From the NCBI GenBank assembly GCA_963747735.1, contig CAVVGE010000018.1, positions 1 through 64,000 of the forward strand: a stretch of DNA of 64,000 bases. Direction: 5' to 3'. The stretch is from AP-15 sp963747735 (GTDB taxonomy: Bacteria; Pseudomonadota; Alphaproteobacteria; ATCC43930; CGMCC-115725). The translations under genes were made by a program, and so were the position numbers. The stretch's first letter is position 1, and each line of letters starts with the position of its first letter. The notes under the pieces were generated by a model that saw nothing but the letters and a program-made list of their open reading frames with translations, was not told the DNA's origin and ran no database searches. This document shows positions 46,075 through 55,329 of this stretch, one piece after another.

Positions 46075-47715
46075 TCATGCCGCGAGCTTGGCAGATTGGC
46101 GCTTCCAATTCCAAGGCAGGAGTTCGTCGAGCCTGTGAACCGGGTGATCGGCAATGTGGCACAGCACGTCGGCGAGCCAAGCCTGCGGATCGATGTCGTT
46201 CATCTTGGCGGAGACGATGAGGCTGTACATGAACGCCGCCCGCTCGCCGCCGCGATCAGAGCCGGCGAATAACCATGCGCGGCGGCCGAGCGCAATTCCG
46301 CGCAGGGACCGTTCGGCGGCGTTGTTCGAGAGGCAGATGCGCCCATCATCAAGGAAACGCGCAAACGCCACCCAGCGCTTGAGCATGTAGTCCATCGCCT
46401 GGGCGACGTCGTTGTGGTGCGACAACCTGGCGCGTTCCTGACGCATCCAGGCTTCCAGCTCGGCGACCAGCGGTGCGCTCAATTCCTGGCGCACGGCCCT
46501 GCGCTGACCGGCGTCCTGGCCATTGATCTGGCGTTCGATGTCAAACAGGGCGTCGATGCGACGGACCGCTTGCAAAGCAATCGGCGAGATGACGGCCGGC
46601 GTCTTGCCTTGCGCTTTGCGCCGGGCGCTGGCAGCCAGATCGGCCAGGACGAAGAACCTGCGGCGGGCATGAACCCAACACGCCGCTTCCAGAACCAGGC
46701 CAGGCTGGCGTCCCTCCTCATAAAGCTTGTTGTATCCGCCATACGCATCGGCCTGGAAGATACCGGCATAAGTGTGCAGATGGCGCTGGGGGTGCTCGCC
46801 GGTGCGGTCGCGGGAGTAATAGAACACGGCCGCCGGGGGTGCCGGACCGCCGAACGGGCGATCATCGCGGACATAGGTCCAGATCCGGCCGGTGATGGTT
46901 TTGCCCTTGGCCAGGACCGGCACCGTGGTGTCATCGCCATGCAGGCGCTCGGCCGCCAGCACATGGGCTTCGATCAAGCTATAGATCGGCTTCAACACGC
47001 CGGCGCAGGTCCCGACCTGATCGGCCAGGGTCGACAGGCTCACCTCGACCCCCTCACGAGCGAAACGTTCGCACTGCCGATTGAGGGGTTGGTGCTGGCC
47101 GAACTTCTCGAACAGGATCATGGCCAATAGGCTCGGCCCGGCCCAGCCCCGCGGAATTGTATGGAACGGTGCCGGTGGCTGGGTGATCTTTTCGCATTCC
47201 CGGCAGGTGAATTTCTCCCGCACCGTCTGGATTACCTTCCACTGGCGCGGAATGCTTTCCAGGGTCTCGGTGATGGTCTCGCCCAGCTTGGCGAGTTTGG
47301 TCGATCCACAGCAGGCGCACGCGCTCGGGGCGGGAACGACGACGCGCTCACGCGGCAGATGGGCCGGGAACGGCTTTCGTGACGATCGCTGGCGGGTGAA
47401 CGCCTTGACCGCCGTGGTCTTCGCCGCCGCCTGTTCGGCCGCCAGTTCATCCTCGCTGGCGGTGGCCTCAAGTTCCTCGAGCTGGAACTCCATCTGCTCC
47501 AGCAGCCGGGCCTTGCGTTCGGAGCGCTGGCCGTAGATCTCCCGACGCAGCTTCGCGATCTCCAGCCGGAGTGACGCGATGATAGCTTCGGTGCTGGAGA
47601 CCTGTGCCACGGCGCGTGCCGCTTCGGCCTCCGCGGCCGTGGCACGAGCCTGCGCCTGTTCCAGGGCGGAGCGCAGCGCGGCGATGTCGTCATGGGCGGC
47701 GTCCATGGGGCGCAT
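46075..47715 (-). CDS. tnpC: IS66 transposase TnpC
   Basis: 546 residues, full length. N-terminal coiled coil (LRSALEQAQARATAAEAEAA), a Cys-rich zinc-binding part (CACCGSTKLAKLG; FTCRECEKITQPP), the DDE core with LHGDDTTVPVLAKG (first Asp), FQADAYGGYNKLYE (second Asp) and SNNAAERSLRGIALGRR (Glu), and the IS66 C-terminal end (PVHRLDELLPWNWK). It cuts and joins element ends. No frameshift, unlike neighbouring elements, so this may be a recent arrival. Confidence 0.92.
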   Translation of the reverse strand: MRPMDAAHDDIAALRSALEQAQARATAAEAEAARAVAQVSSTEAIIASLRLEIAKLRREIYGQRSERKARLLEQMEFQLEELEATASEDELAAEQAAAKTTAVKAFTRQRSSRKPFPAHLPRERVVVPAPSACACCGSTKLAKLGETITETLESIPRQWKVIQTVREKFTCRECEKITQPPAPFHTIPRGWAGPSLLAMILFEKFGQHQPLNRQCERFAREGVEVSLSTLADQVGTCAGVLKPIYSLIEAHVLAAERLHGDDTTVPVLAKGKTITGRIWTYVRDDRPFGGPAPPAAVFYYSRDRTGEHPQRHLHTYAGIFQADAYGGYNKLYEEGRQPGLVLEAACWVHARRRFFVLADLAASARRKAQGKTPAVISPIALQAVRRIDALFDIERQINGQDAGQRRAVRQELSAPLVAELEAWMRQERARLSHHNDVAQAMDYMLKRWVAFARFLDDGRICLSNNAAERSLRGIALGRRAWLFAGSDRGGERAAFMYSLIVSAKMNDIDPQAWLADVLCHIADHPVHRLDELLPWNWKRQSAKLAA

Positions 47716-47786
47716 TTTATCCCCAAAACGCAGGAAACCCGGGGCTTTCCTGGCAAAAAAACCGCGCCTGATTCATCATGCCGCAG

Positions 47787-48137
47787 TCAACCAGCCGCTT
47801 CCGGTCTCCAGGTTTTTTGCGGCATTCTCCAGTCGATGCCTTCGAGCAAATAGCCCATCTGCCCGGCGCTGATCGCGACGATGCCATCCGCCGGCGACGG
47901 CCATATGAAACGGCCCCGTTCAAGCCGCTTGGCGAATAGGCACATGCCCTGACCGTCATGCCAGATCACCTTGATCAGGTCACTTCGGCGGCCCCGAAAA
48001 ATGAAGAGATTGCCGCTGTGTGGGTCGTGCCCCAAAACTTCCTGGACCTGGAGTGCCAGGCTGGCCCAGCCCTTGCGCATATCCGAATGGCCCGCCGCCA
48101 ACCATACCCGTATCCCGGGCGCCAGGGGTGCGATCAC
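47787..48137 (-). CDS. tnpB: IS66 accessory protein TnpB
   Basis: 116 residues. GIRVWLAAGHSDMRKGWASL, HSGNLFIFRGRRSDLIKVIW and DGQGMCLFAKRLERGRFIWP are diagnostic for IS66 Orf2/TnpB. Needed for transposition; biochemical role unclear. Its start overlaps the tnpA stop by four bases, so translation is coupled. It is 71 bases upstream of tnpC. Confidence 0.92.
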   Translation of the reverse strand: MIAPLAPGIRVWLAAGHSDMRKGWASLALQVQEVLGHDPHSGNLFIFRGRRSDLIKVIWHDGQGMCLFAKRLERGRFIWPSPADGIVAISAGQMGYLLEGIDWRMPQKTWRPEAAG

Positions 48138-48574
48138 CGGCCCAGAACCGCCAGCACCCGCCGCAACGCCTCGGCATCGACATGACGGTCAACACGCAGA
48201 CGCAAGCCGCCCGACAGCTCGATCTCTATCACGCCCCCAGCCGACATATCGGCACCTTCACCACGGGCAGGAACGACGACCGGCGCGAACACCTCAGACA
48301 CCTCGCCGAGCGCCGTGACCGCATCAACCTTCGGCCCGACCACCACCGGCATGAAGCCTGGCACCATTGGTCGAGACCGCGACCGCAACCCTTGAGCCTG
48401 TCGGCGCCATGTGTACAAAAGACCCGTCGAGATCCCGTATCGCCGCGCAACCACAGCCCCAGAAGATCCCGAGCGCGCCAGTTCCGCGACAATCGCCAGC
48501 TTCTGCTCGACGCTCCACCGGCGCCGCCGCTCCGGGCCCGTCAAAACCTCGGCCCGTGAACCAGATCCCGTCAT
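48134..48574 (-). CDS. tnpA: IS66 accessory protein TnpA
   Basis: 146 residues. The helix-turn-helix region RRRRWSVEQKLAIVAELARS and SGAVVARRYGISTGLLYTWR is the DNA-binding part of IS66 Orf1, followed by a flexible region and IEIELSGGLRLRVDRHVD. Probably binds the element ends. Intact and coupled to tnpB. Confidence 0.88.
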   Translation of the reverse strand: MTGSGSRAEVLTGPERRRRWSVEQKLAIVAELARSGSSGAVVARRYGISTGLLYTWRRQAQGLRSRSRPMVPGFMPVVVGPKVDAVTALGEVSEVFAPVVVPARGEGADMSAGGVIEIELSGGLRLRVDRHVDAEALRRVLAVLGR

Positions 48575-48649
48575 AAGAGCGCTCGTAAGAGTGGCCTCGC
48601 AGATCGGAAAAATGATCGGCTGACGAGCTCAACATCAAGACGGTGCCCA

Positions 48650-49303
48650 TCGGAGGATTACGAAACAGCCACGCCAGCGCGCTTTCCAGGGTCGCTTCAA
48701 AGTCTTTGGCGAGGCGTTCGGTTGCGATTGAGCCAAGCAAAGAGCCTGCCCCGGCGCAGGCCGAGGTGCGCTCGACCACCCAACCCGCGGCAGAACGACA
48801 ATTCTTATGGCGGTGTCGGAGCGCTTGACGATCTCGATCGTCCACCGGCCGAGTTTGTCGAGGGCGGCGGTGAGCTTGGCGCCGCGGTAGCCGCCGCCGG
48901 CGAAAGCCTGCCCTCGCGAAGGCGGGGGACATGGCGCAGCCAGGGATAGAGGTCACCCGCGGCGGTCAGCACCAGCGGCGCGCCGTCGCGGTCTTGGATA
49001 TCAGCCTCATCGACCACCGCCACGACCAGCAGGCCGTTGGTGTCGGTGAGTATGTGGCGCTTGCGCCCGTTGATCCCCTTACCAGCGTCAAAATCGCGGG
49101 GACCGGCGGTTTCGGTGGTCTTGACCGACTGGCTATCGATGACCCCGGCGCTGGGGCTGGCCTCGCGGCCGGCCGCGGCGCGCACCGGCATCACCAGAGA
49201 ATGATTTGATTGTCTGCCAAAGCCCGGCGTCCCGCCAGCGATAGAAAAAACCGCTGCACCGTCGAGAACGGCGGAAACTCCTTGGGCAACAGCCGCCACT
49301 GAC
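48650..49303 (-). pseudogene. IS5-family transposase, C-terminal part
   Basis: RLLPKEFPPFSTVQRFFYRW, VIDSQSVKTTETAGPRDFDA, GKGINGRKRHILTDTNGLLV and KDFEATLESALAWLF are IS5/IS427-group transposase, read in several frames. The upstream part is separated by the IS21 element inserted at 49304-51943, and the very C-terminus is missing at the IS66 boundary. Confidence 0.75.
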
Positions 49304-49486
49304 TGCGGATTCCGGGGGAAGTCGCCCGGGATTCCGGGATGATCTCGCCCACCATTCCGATTTGATGTCGCTCGCTGTTCCGAGATGATTTCGCTCGGCA
49401 TTCCGGGATGAAGTCGCCCGGTTAGAGGGCGTCTCTGCTGGCCCGTTTAGCGTCCGCTCCTTTGGCTTTTGCCGCGGGAGGGGACG

Positions 49487-51056
49487 ATGCCAGCAGAGAG
49501 GATCGCGATGCGCCAGGTGCGCGACGTGCTTCGGTTGAATGCCGCCGGGGTGTCCGGCAACGAGATCGCCCGTCGGGTCGGCGTGGCGTCGTCGACGGTT
49601 CGGCTGACGTTGAAGCGGCTCGCTGCCGCCGGGCTCGGTTGGCCATTGCCAGCCGACATGACCGACCCGGTGCTCGAAGGGCAGCTCTTCACCGCAGCCG
49701 GCAAGAAGCAAGGGCATCGCCGCCGCACCGAGCCTGACTGGGCAGCGGTTCACCGGGAGCTGAAGCGCAAGCACGTCACGCTGCAGATCCTGTGGGACGA
49801 GTACATCGAGCAAAATCCCGACGGCTACCGCTACTCGCGGTTCTGCGAGCTGTACCGCGGCTGGGCATCGCGCATCTCGGTCACGATGCGCAGACCCACG
49901 CCGGCGGCGACAAGCTCTTTGTCGATTACGCCGGCGACGCGGTGCCGGTGATCATCGACCGGCTGACCGGCAAGAGCCGGCCGGCGCAGGTCTTCGTCGC
50001 CGTGCTGGGCGCTTCCAACTTCACCTACGCCGAGGCGAGCTGGACCCAGGCGCTCGCCGACTGGATCGGCGCCCACACAAGAGCATTCGAGGCGATCGGC
50101 GGCGTCCCGAACCTGCTGGTGCCGGACAACACCAAGGTCGCTGTGATCAAGGCCTGCCTCTACGAGCCGCAGGTCAATCGCACCTATGCCGAGATGGCGG
50201 CCCATTACGACACCGCGATCCTGCCGGCACGACCACGCCGGCCGCGCGACAAGGCGAAGGTTGAGGCGGCGGTGCTGATCGTCGAGCGCTGGCTGCTCGG
50301 CCGGCTGCGCCATCGCCACTTCTACAGCCTGGCCGAACTCAATACGGCAATCGGCGAGTTTCTGCAGCAGCTCAACGAGGAGCGGCCGATCCGCCGCCTC
50401 GGCATCACCCGCCGCGCCCTGCTCGAGGAACTCGACCGGCCGCATCTCAAGAAGTTGCCCAGCAAGCCCTATGCCTTTGCCGAATGGCGGCTGCGCCGGG
50501 TCGGCATCGATTACCACGTCGAGGTCGAGGCGCACTTCTACAGCGTGCCCTACCGCTTCGCCCGCAGCGAAGTCGGGGTGCGGCTGACGCCGCGCACCGT
50601 CGAGGTCTTTCTCAAAAGCTTGCCCCTGCGGAGGCAGGGGGCGAGCGAATTGCCGCGCATCTGCGCTCCAGCGGCAATCATCGGCACACCACCGTGCCCG
50701 AGCACATGCCGTCGAGCCACCGGCGGTACGCCGATTGGACCGTCGAGCGCATTCGCCGCGAAGCCGCTGCGATCGGTCCGGCGACGATTGGCTTGTGCGA
50801 GCTGATTCTGGAGCGCCGGCCGCATCCTGAGCAGGGCTTCCGCTCCTGCCTCGGCATCGTGCGCCTGGCGCGGCCGTTCGGCGCCGATCGGGTCGAAGCG
50901 GCGGCGATGCGCGCCATCGAGATCGGCACGCTGACCTACGGTTCAATGCGCTCGATCCTTGACAACAAGCTCGATCGCCAATCCGCCCATAACCGGCCCG
51001 CCGACACCGTCCCGGTGCTCCACCCCAACATCCGCGGCCCCCGCTACTACCATTAA
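49487..51056 (+). pseudogene. istA: IS21 transposase IstA, two frameshifts
   Basis: From ATG 49487 (GGAGGGG upstream): HTH AAGVSGNEIARRVGVASSTV, then a slip near 49865 into DKLFVDYAGDAVPVIIDRLT (first Asp), LVPDNTKVAVIKA (second Asp) and KAKVEAAVLIVERWLLGRLR (Glu). A further slip near 50640 leads into the C-terminal part (SSHRRYADWTVERIRREAAA). About 520 codons together. As read, the transposase would be dead; IstB is intact. Confidence 0.85.
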
Positions 51057-51076
51057 CCCGTTAAGGAGAATGGACA

Positions 51077-51823
51077 TTGTTGACCCATCCGATGCTTGAT
51101 CAGCTGCACCAGCTCGGGCTTTCCGGAATGGCCCAGGCTTTCGCCGAACTCGAAGCCTCCGGCGAGGGGGCGATCCTCACCCATGCCGATTGGCTCGGCT
51201 TGCTGGTCGATCGTGAGGTCACCCATCGCCGCGACAAACGCCTCACGGCTCGGCTGCGCTATGCCCGATTGCGCCACAATGCCGTCGTCGAAGACGTCGA
51301 TTATCGAGTTCATCGCGGCCTCGATCGGGCGCTGTTCCACAAACTCGCCGCCGGCGAGTGGATCGACGCGCACGACAATCTGATCCTGTGCGGGCCGACC
51401 GGCGTCGGCAAAAGCTGGCTTGCCTGTGCCCTCGGCCACAAAGCTTGCCGCGACAACCGCTCGGTTTTGTATCAGCGCGTCCCCAAGCTGTTCGCCGATC
51501 TCGCCCTGGCCCGCGGCGACGGCCGCTATGCCCGCATCATGCGCACCCTCAACGGCGCTCAGCTCCTGATCCTCGACGATTGGGGCCTCGAACCGCTCGA
51601 CGGCGGCGCTCGCCGCGATCTCTACGAGATCCTTGAAGAACGCTACGACCGCCGCTCGACCATCCTCACCAGCCAGGTCCCTATCGACAAATGGCATGCG
51701 GTGATCGGCGACCCGACCTATGCCGACGCCATCCTCGACCGGCTCGTCCACAATGCCCATCGCATCGACCTCGCCGGCGACAGCCTGCGCCGCACCCGAC
51801 CGAGACCAGCCGCAAAGGATTGA
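51077..51823 (+). CDS. istB: IS21 helper ATPase IstB
   Basis: 248 residues. AAA+ ATPase that assembles on target DNA and activates IstA. Walker A: LCGPTGVGKSWLACALG; Walker B: LLILDDWGLEPLDGGA; sensor region STILTSQVPIDKWHAVIGDP. TTG 51077 follows AAGGAG; ATG 51092 is an alternative start. Reads through without frameshift. Confidence 0.92.
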   Translation: MLTHPMLDQLHQLGLSGMAQAFAELEASGEGAILTHADWLGLLVDREVTHRRDKRLTARLRYARLRHNAVVEDVDYRVHRGLDRALFHKLAAGEWIDAHDNLILCGPTGVGKSWLACALGHKACRDNRSVLYQRVPKLFADLALARGDGRYARIMRTLNGAQLLILDDWGLEPLDGGARRDLYEILEERYDRRSTILTSQVPIDKWHAVIGDPTYADAILDRLVHNAHRIDLAGDSLRRTRPRPAAKD

Positions 51824-51951
51824 CCCGCAGCTCGCTTCTCGCCAAAAACCAAACACCAGCAGGACGCCCCAGCGGACGACATCATGTCGGAGCAGCGAGC
51901 GACATGATCTCGGAATGACCGAGCGACATCGCCGGAATCAGCACCACTGAC

Positions 51952-52110
51952 AACCCGTCGTCAGCAGATACAGCATCGCATTGACAACTTGCCGCATCGG
52001 GGTGGAGCGCGGCCGCCCCAACTGCTTCGGCAACGGCAATAAAGCTTCGATCTGTTGCCCATTCGGTGTCGGTCACGTCGCTTGCATAGCGAAGACCATC
52101 GCGGCGATAC
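51952..52110 (-). pseudogene. IS5-family transposase, N-terminal part
   Basis: DGLRYASDVTDTEWA then, after a slip, GRPRSTPMRQVVNAMLYLLT and TTGCQW match the start of the IS5-group transposase whose rest is at 48650-49303; the break is exactly at the IS21 target duplication. Confidence 0.7.
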
Positions 52111-52129
52111 TCTGCTAACCCCACTTGCT

Positions 52130-52894
52130 TCAGCGGCTAGCGAGCAGGAAGCGCCGACCTTGTGGGCGTACCGGCCGAGCGTTCATCGGATACATCGCGG
52201 CGAATGTCTTGAGTTGGTCGGCCGAGATCTCAATCGGCGCCGCGAACACCACCCAGCGCACTACCTCCGAACAGGGCGGGGTGGTCAGGGAGCCGGCATA
52301 GGTGAAGTATCTCCGTTCGCGCGGGAGCAGGCCGTAGGGGCCCCAGTTGACGCCCTGCAGCTGTTCCGGGCCTTCCTCCTTTGGTGCCGCCTTCCATACC
52401 GCTTCGATGATCGGGTTCGCCTTACCCGGCTTGATGAACGCGCCGAGTACGGCAAGTTGACCCGAGGCATGACGGTGAACCAGATGCAGCTCCATCGCGA
52501 ACGGGTTGCCGGCAAAGAGGTGCTCGCTTGGGTGATGAAAATGGTACTGGAGCAGCGTATAGCGGTCCTTGCCGATGGCGATCTCGCTGCCGGGCTGGAA
52601 ATTGACCTGGATCGTGTGGCCGTTGTTGATGACTCGCAGCGGCTGCGGTTTGTAGGAAACCTCGATCTGGGGCAAATCAGCCGGAACCGCGCCGGTAAGA
52701 TCGATCGGCGATTGCTCGCTGCCGGCAGTGCAGACCTTGGCTTCGGGGGCAAGCTCGCCCCAATGGTCCGGCCCCTGTGCGCCGGAGTACGTCCAATGCG
52801 CCTCCTCAGCCGTCGCGCGCGCCAAGCTGGCGCAGATCGAGCAAATCACTACCACCCCGCCGCCGGCCGTCCGGAAGAAGCCTCTTCTGTCCAT
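52130..52894 (-). CDS. alpha-carbonic anhydrase, exported
   Basis: Converts CO2 and water to bicarbonate in the periplasm. 254 residues. The N-terminus MDRRGFFRTAGGGVVVICSI carries an RR motif of Tat type and a cleavage region ending SLARA. Zinc ligands: H118 and H120 in LLQYHFHHPSEHLFAG and H137 in ELHLVHRH. Proton-shuttle-side sequences SPIDLTGA and SLTTPPCSEVVRW are standard. Length and motifs are complete, so it should be active. It is the only intact enzyme gene in the IS nest. Confidence 0.93.
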   Translation of the reverse strand: MDRRGFFRTAGGGVVVICSICASLARATAEEAHWTYSGAQGPDHWGELAPEAKVCTAGSEQSPIDLTGAVPADLPQIEVSYKPQPLRVINNGHTIQVNFQPGSEIAIGKDRYTLLQYHFHHPSEHLFAGNPFAMELHLVHRHASGQLAVLGAFIKPGKANPIIEAVWKAAPKEEGPEQLQGVNWGPYGLLPRERRYFTYAGSLTTPPCSEVVRWVVFAAPIEISADQLKTFAAMYPMNARPVRPQGRRFLLASR

Positions 52895-53202
52895 CCTCGC
52901 TCACACCTAATCCCGATTATTCGGCGGATTCCCGCCAAAACGCTGTCGCTTAAGGACCAGAGCCTTGCAGCATACCGTCTGCGAGGGATCACCGCCAATC
53001 ACCCGGAATGGATACGTGTGCCCCGGCACGGGCCGCTTCATTAACCCTAGCAGCCTGTCGGACTCGGAGTTGCGGCTGATGTCTTGATCAACATCGTAGC
53101 GCGTGGCGCTGCTGACGGGGCGGTCAGATCGTCGGATCGGCGGTTACCGGGGCCCGAATCGGGTGTTGGCGGCGGCGCTCGGCGCCAGGCGGGCTCAATC
53201 GC
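52895..53202. other. no gene seen
   Basis: About 310 bases between the carbonic anhydrase start and a transposase relic. I see no gene, RNA or repeat; it should contain the carbonic anhydrase promoter. Confidence 0.35.
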
Positions 53203-53371
53203 TCAACGGGGTGTGGTGCACAGGGCGAACATTCGCTTCAGATTCCACACCATTGCCACGAGGCTCCACTCGCCGGTGACGCGATCGAGGCCGCGCAGGG
53301 AGAATTGCCTGAACCCCATGACCGACTTGATGATGCCGAACACCGGTTCGGGGGTCTGCTTGCGCAGGGAT
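53203..53371 (-). pseudogene. IS1182/IS5-type transposase C-terminal fragment
   Basis: PEPVFGIIKSVMGFRQFSLR then GLDRVTGEWSLVAMVWNLKR to a stop at 53203 matches the conserved C-terminal end of IS1182-type transposases. Nothing upstream in frame belongs to the gene. Confidence 0.65.
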
Positions 53372-53550
53372 GACGGGTTTCGGCGTACCGCTCGGGTCCG
53401 CTTCGCGTCCTACAATGCCGGTGGTTCCGACCGGCGATGTTGCCCGGTAGATCCGACGCGAGAAGCCGCATAGGCGGTTGTCTTGGTTGACGCTCGCTCA
53501 ATTGATCGGTTCAATGTCGACGTGCACTGCGGCCCTCAGGGGGAGCGGAC

Positions 53551-53949
53551 GTGCCTATTTGGCGCTGTGGAAGCATTGAACGTCGCCTGGCGGTGACGGC
53601 GATCTGCGGAGTGACATGTATCGCTGTTTCCGCATCACCTCTGAGGGCCGACAATGCGGCCGACGGCATTTACATTGGTAAAAGATTGGGGAAAAACGCG
53701 TCGTGTCAACCGGTCGAGGATAATGTGTCTGTCGTCGTAAGAGGTCACGTATTGGAATTCACGAATGACAGGCTCATTAATAAGCAAATACAATTTAATC
53801 TTAAGCCCGATGGATCTTTCAACCAAGTTCATGTCGATATCGGCGGCTCCGTCGTAAGCATTAAAGGGCAGATAACAGACGGTGTACTGGACGCCCAGGT
53901 TGACGATAACACCTGCAAATATCAATGGCACCTAACGAAAAAACAATAG
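53551..53949 (+). CDS. small exported beta-rich protein
   Basis: 132 residues from GTG 53551 (GGGGGAG upstream). Signal peptide AVTAICGVTCIAVSASPLRA. The body (ADGIYIGKRLGKNASCQPVE; VVSIKGQITDGVLDAQVDDN; CKYQWHLTKK) has the outline of the NGLAQ family: DGxYxG, central GxxLxF, GSF and a Cys pair. The base composition is lower in GC than its neighbours, suggesting later arrival. Function unknown. Confidence 0.62.
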   Translation: MPIWRCGSIERRLAVTAICGVTCIAVSASPLRADNAADGIYIGKRLGKNASCQPVEDNVSVVVRGHVLEFTNDRLINKQIQFNLKPDGSFNQVHVDIGGSVVSIKGQITDGVLDAQVDDNTCKYQWHLTKKQ

Positions 53950-54121
53950 GACCCGAAATTTAACGAGCGCGGTATAAGCTCAAACGAAGACCGCTGGGCA
54001 CCGAGTGAACCGGGAGCCTTGTCCCTTGAAGTGCCTCAGGACCAGCGAAGCCGATGGCTCGCGCCGGTCCTCGGGCGCGCGGCCGAGCGAATTTTTAGCG
54101 CAACTCCGATCGTGCTCCGAT

Positions 54122-54613
54122 TTATGCGACCTTTTGCCAGCTTAGCCGGAAGCTGCAATTGACGCTCGATACCTTGCCGCTCAGCACATGGGTCACAGTA
54201 TCGAAATCGCCGTCGAAATCCTCGTCAACTTGCACGGGTTTTACCTGCCCCGTTACCGTAGCGCCATAACCGCTGTGCATCGTCAAGTGACCTTGTGGCG
54301 TTACGTATCCCGAGAATGTAATTCCGAGCGCCTCGAATTGCGCCAAGCCATTGGTGATCGTCAGTGTCGGTTGTTGCGGAATAACCTGACAAGGGGTTGG
54401 GTTCGGGTCGGCGACCTTCAGTCCGGTGCCGGAGATATGGGCGCTCTGGGTGAACGTCCCCTTATACGTGCCATCGAACGCAGTGATGGTATCGCCGGCG
54501 GAGCCGCCCACATGGGCGGCGGCCGCGGTCTGATCCGGCCTTAGCCATGTCCCGGTGGAGTCGCTGCACGCAAACAGCGCCATCGAAGCGCAGATCACGA
54601 TCGCATGCTTCAT
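54122..54613 (-). CDS. NGLAQ-family lipoprotein, second copy
   Basis: 163 residues. Lipobox in ICASMALFACSDSTG (Cys16). The domain ITAFDGTYKGTFTQSAHISG, LTITNGLAQFEALGITFSGY and VTPQGHLTMHSGYGATVTGQ parallels the lipoprotein at 42401, with an insert of ~14 residues (VDEDFDGDFDTVTH) holding an Asp-rich, possibly Ca2+-binding, loop. Two Cys in the body. Divergent from the small gene at 54919 with two palindromes between. Confidence 0.7.
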   Translation of the reverse strand: MKHAIVICASMALFACSDSTGTWLRPDQTAAAAHVGGSAGDTITAFDGTYKGTFTQSAHISGTGLKVADPNPTPCQVIPQQPTLTITNGLAQFEALGITFSGYVTPQGHLTMHSGYGATVTGQVKPVQVDEDFDGDFDTVTHVLSGKVSSVNCSFRLSWQKVA

Positions 54614-54685
54614 CTTGGTCTCCTTGCCTTATTGGCGCTCATCCTTCCCCGTCTTTGAGCGATCTTGAGGGAATCGCACGTCTTG

Positions 54686-54737
54686 ATGCGGCACAATGCC
54701 GCATGCTGCTCGATCGCGGTTGCGGCATAATGCCGCA
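54686..54737. promoter_or_regulatory. two palindromes TGCGGCAYAATGCCGCA
   Basis: ATGCGGCA-CAA-TGCCGCAT (54686-54704) and TGCGGCA-TAA-TGCCGCA (54721-54737), 34 bases centre to centre (about three helix turns), lie between divergent genes. This spacing is typical of paired operators for a dimeric regulator; they could alternatively be RNA hairpins. Confidence 0.55.
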
Positions 54738-54918
54738 GTCTGCCGGCGGCTTAGCCAGACGGGAAAGGAGAACCCCCGCGCTTCTGTTTATACACAGACA
54801 ATCCTGACGTCCGGCCGCTTACCGAAATCTTACCTCATTCCCGCAATAAGTTACCAGGGACAAAGCATAACGCGTACCTCACCTTTGTCGAAAAATCAAC
54901 CAATGCGGAGGCAGAGCC

Positions 54919-55224
54919 ATGAGAATCTACGACGCATCCGAACGGCGCAACGAGCGGATCCCTGAATTCGCCATGAGAGCGATCGTGACCATTGGGGCAT
55001 CCATGATCATTTTCGGTATGATCGTCGGCACGACCATCTCGACGAAGGCAGAAACTGCCAAGGTAATGGATCAGGCATCCGCTGACGGCTCGTTCATCAT
55101 CGCCCAGACCAACGGGATGGAGCGGCGCGGGAACCGCCGGGACACCCGGCAGGACTGCCGTCAGGCGAATGGGGCGGTCGGCGCGGACAAGCGCAACTGC
55201 AAACAGCAGGGTTGCCAGAACTAG
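54919..55224 (+). CDS. small exported QTNG-family protein, second copy
   Basis: 101 residues. Hydrophobic segment TIGASMIIFGMIVGTTIS, then IIAQTNGMERRGNRRDTRQD and CRQANGAVGADKRNCKQQGC. It closely matches the gene at 35606-35863. In both, conserved Cys residues sit in the basic tail. Exported by a Sec-like signal; function unknown. Confidence 0.65.
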   Translation: MRIYDASERRNERIPEFAMRAIVTIGASMIIFGMIVGTTISTKAETAKVMDQASADGSFIIAQTNGMERRGNRRDTRQDCRQANGAVGADKRNCKQQGCQN

Positions 55225-55329
55225 TCGCGGACACTGCCAATCAAGCCGACGCAAGCTCCACCGGCACAAGGCCAGCAGCAGCCCGCACAAAAGCCGCAGC
55301 TAGCCGGCAGGCCAAGCGCGGACTGGTCA

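Larger units (their letters stand above)
46075..48574 (-). mobile_element. IS66-family element (tnpA, tnpB, tnpC)
   Basis: Three adjacent intact genes in the order typical of IS66, all leftward. The upstream end is probably near 48656, where IS5-type coding sequence stops; the downstream end (near 46000-46070) and terminal inverted repeats could not be defined, so one end may be deleted. Confidence 0.8.
49304..51943 (+). mobile_element. IS21-family element with 8-bp target duplication
   Basis: 2,640 bases, starting TGCGGATTCCGG and ending in CCGGAATCAGCA (inverted relation), each end followed inward by further copies of an ATTCCG..GAT..TCGC unit as IS21 ends have. The host sequence CCACTGAC is found on both sides (49296-49303 and 51944-51951). 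It splits the IS5-type transposase gene. Confidence 0.85.
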
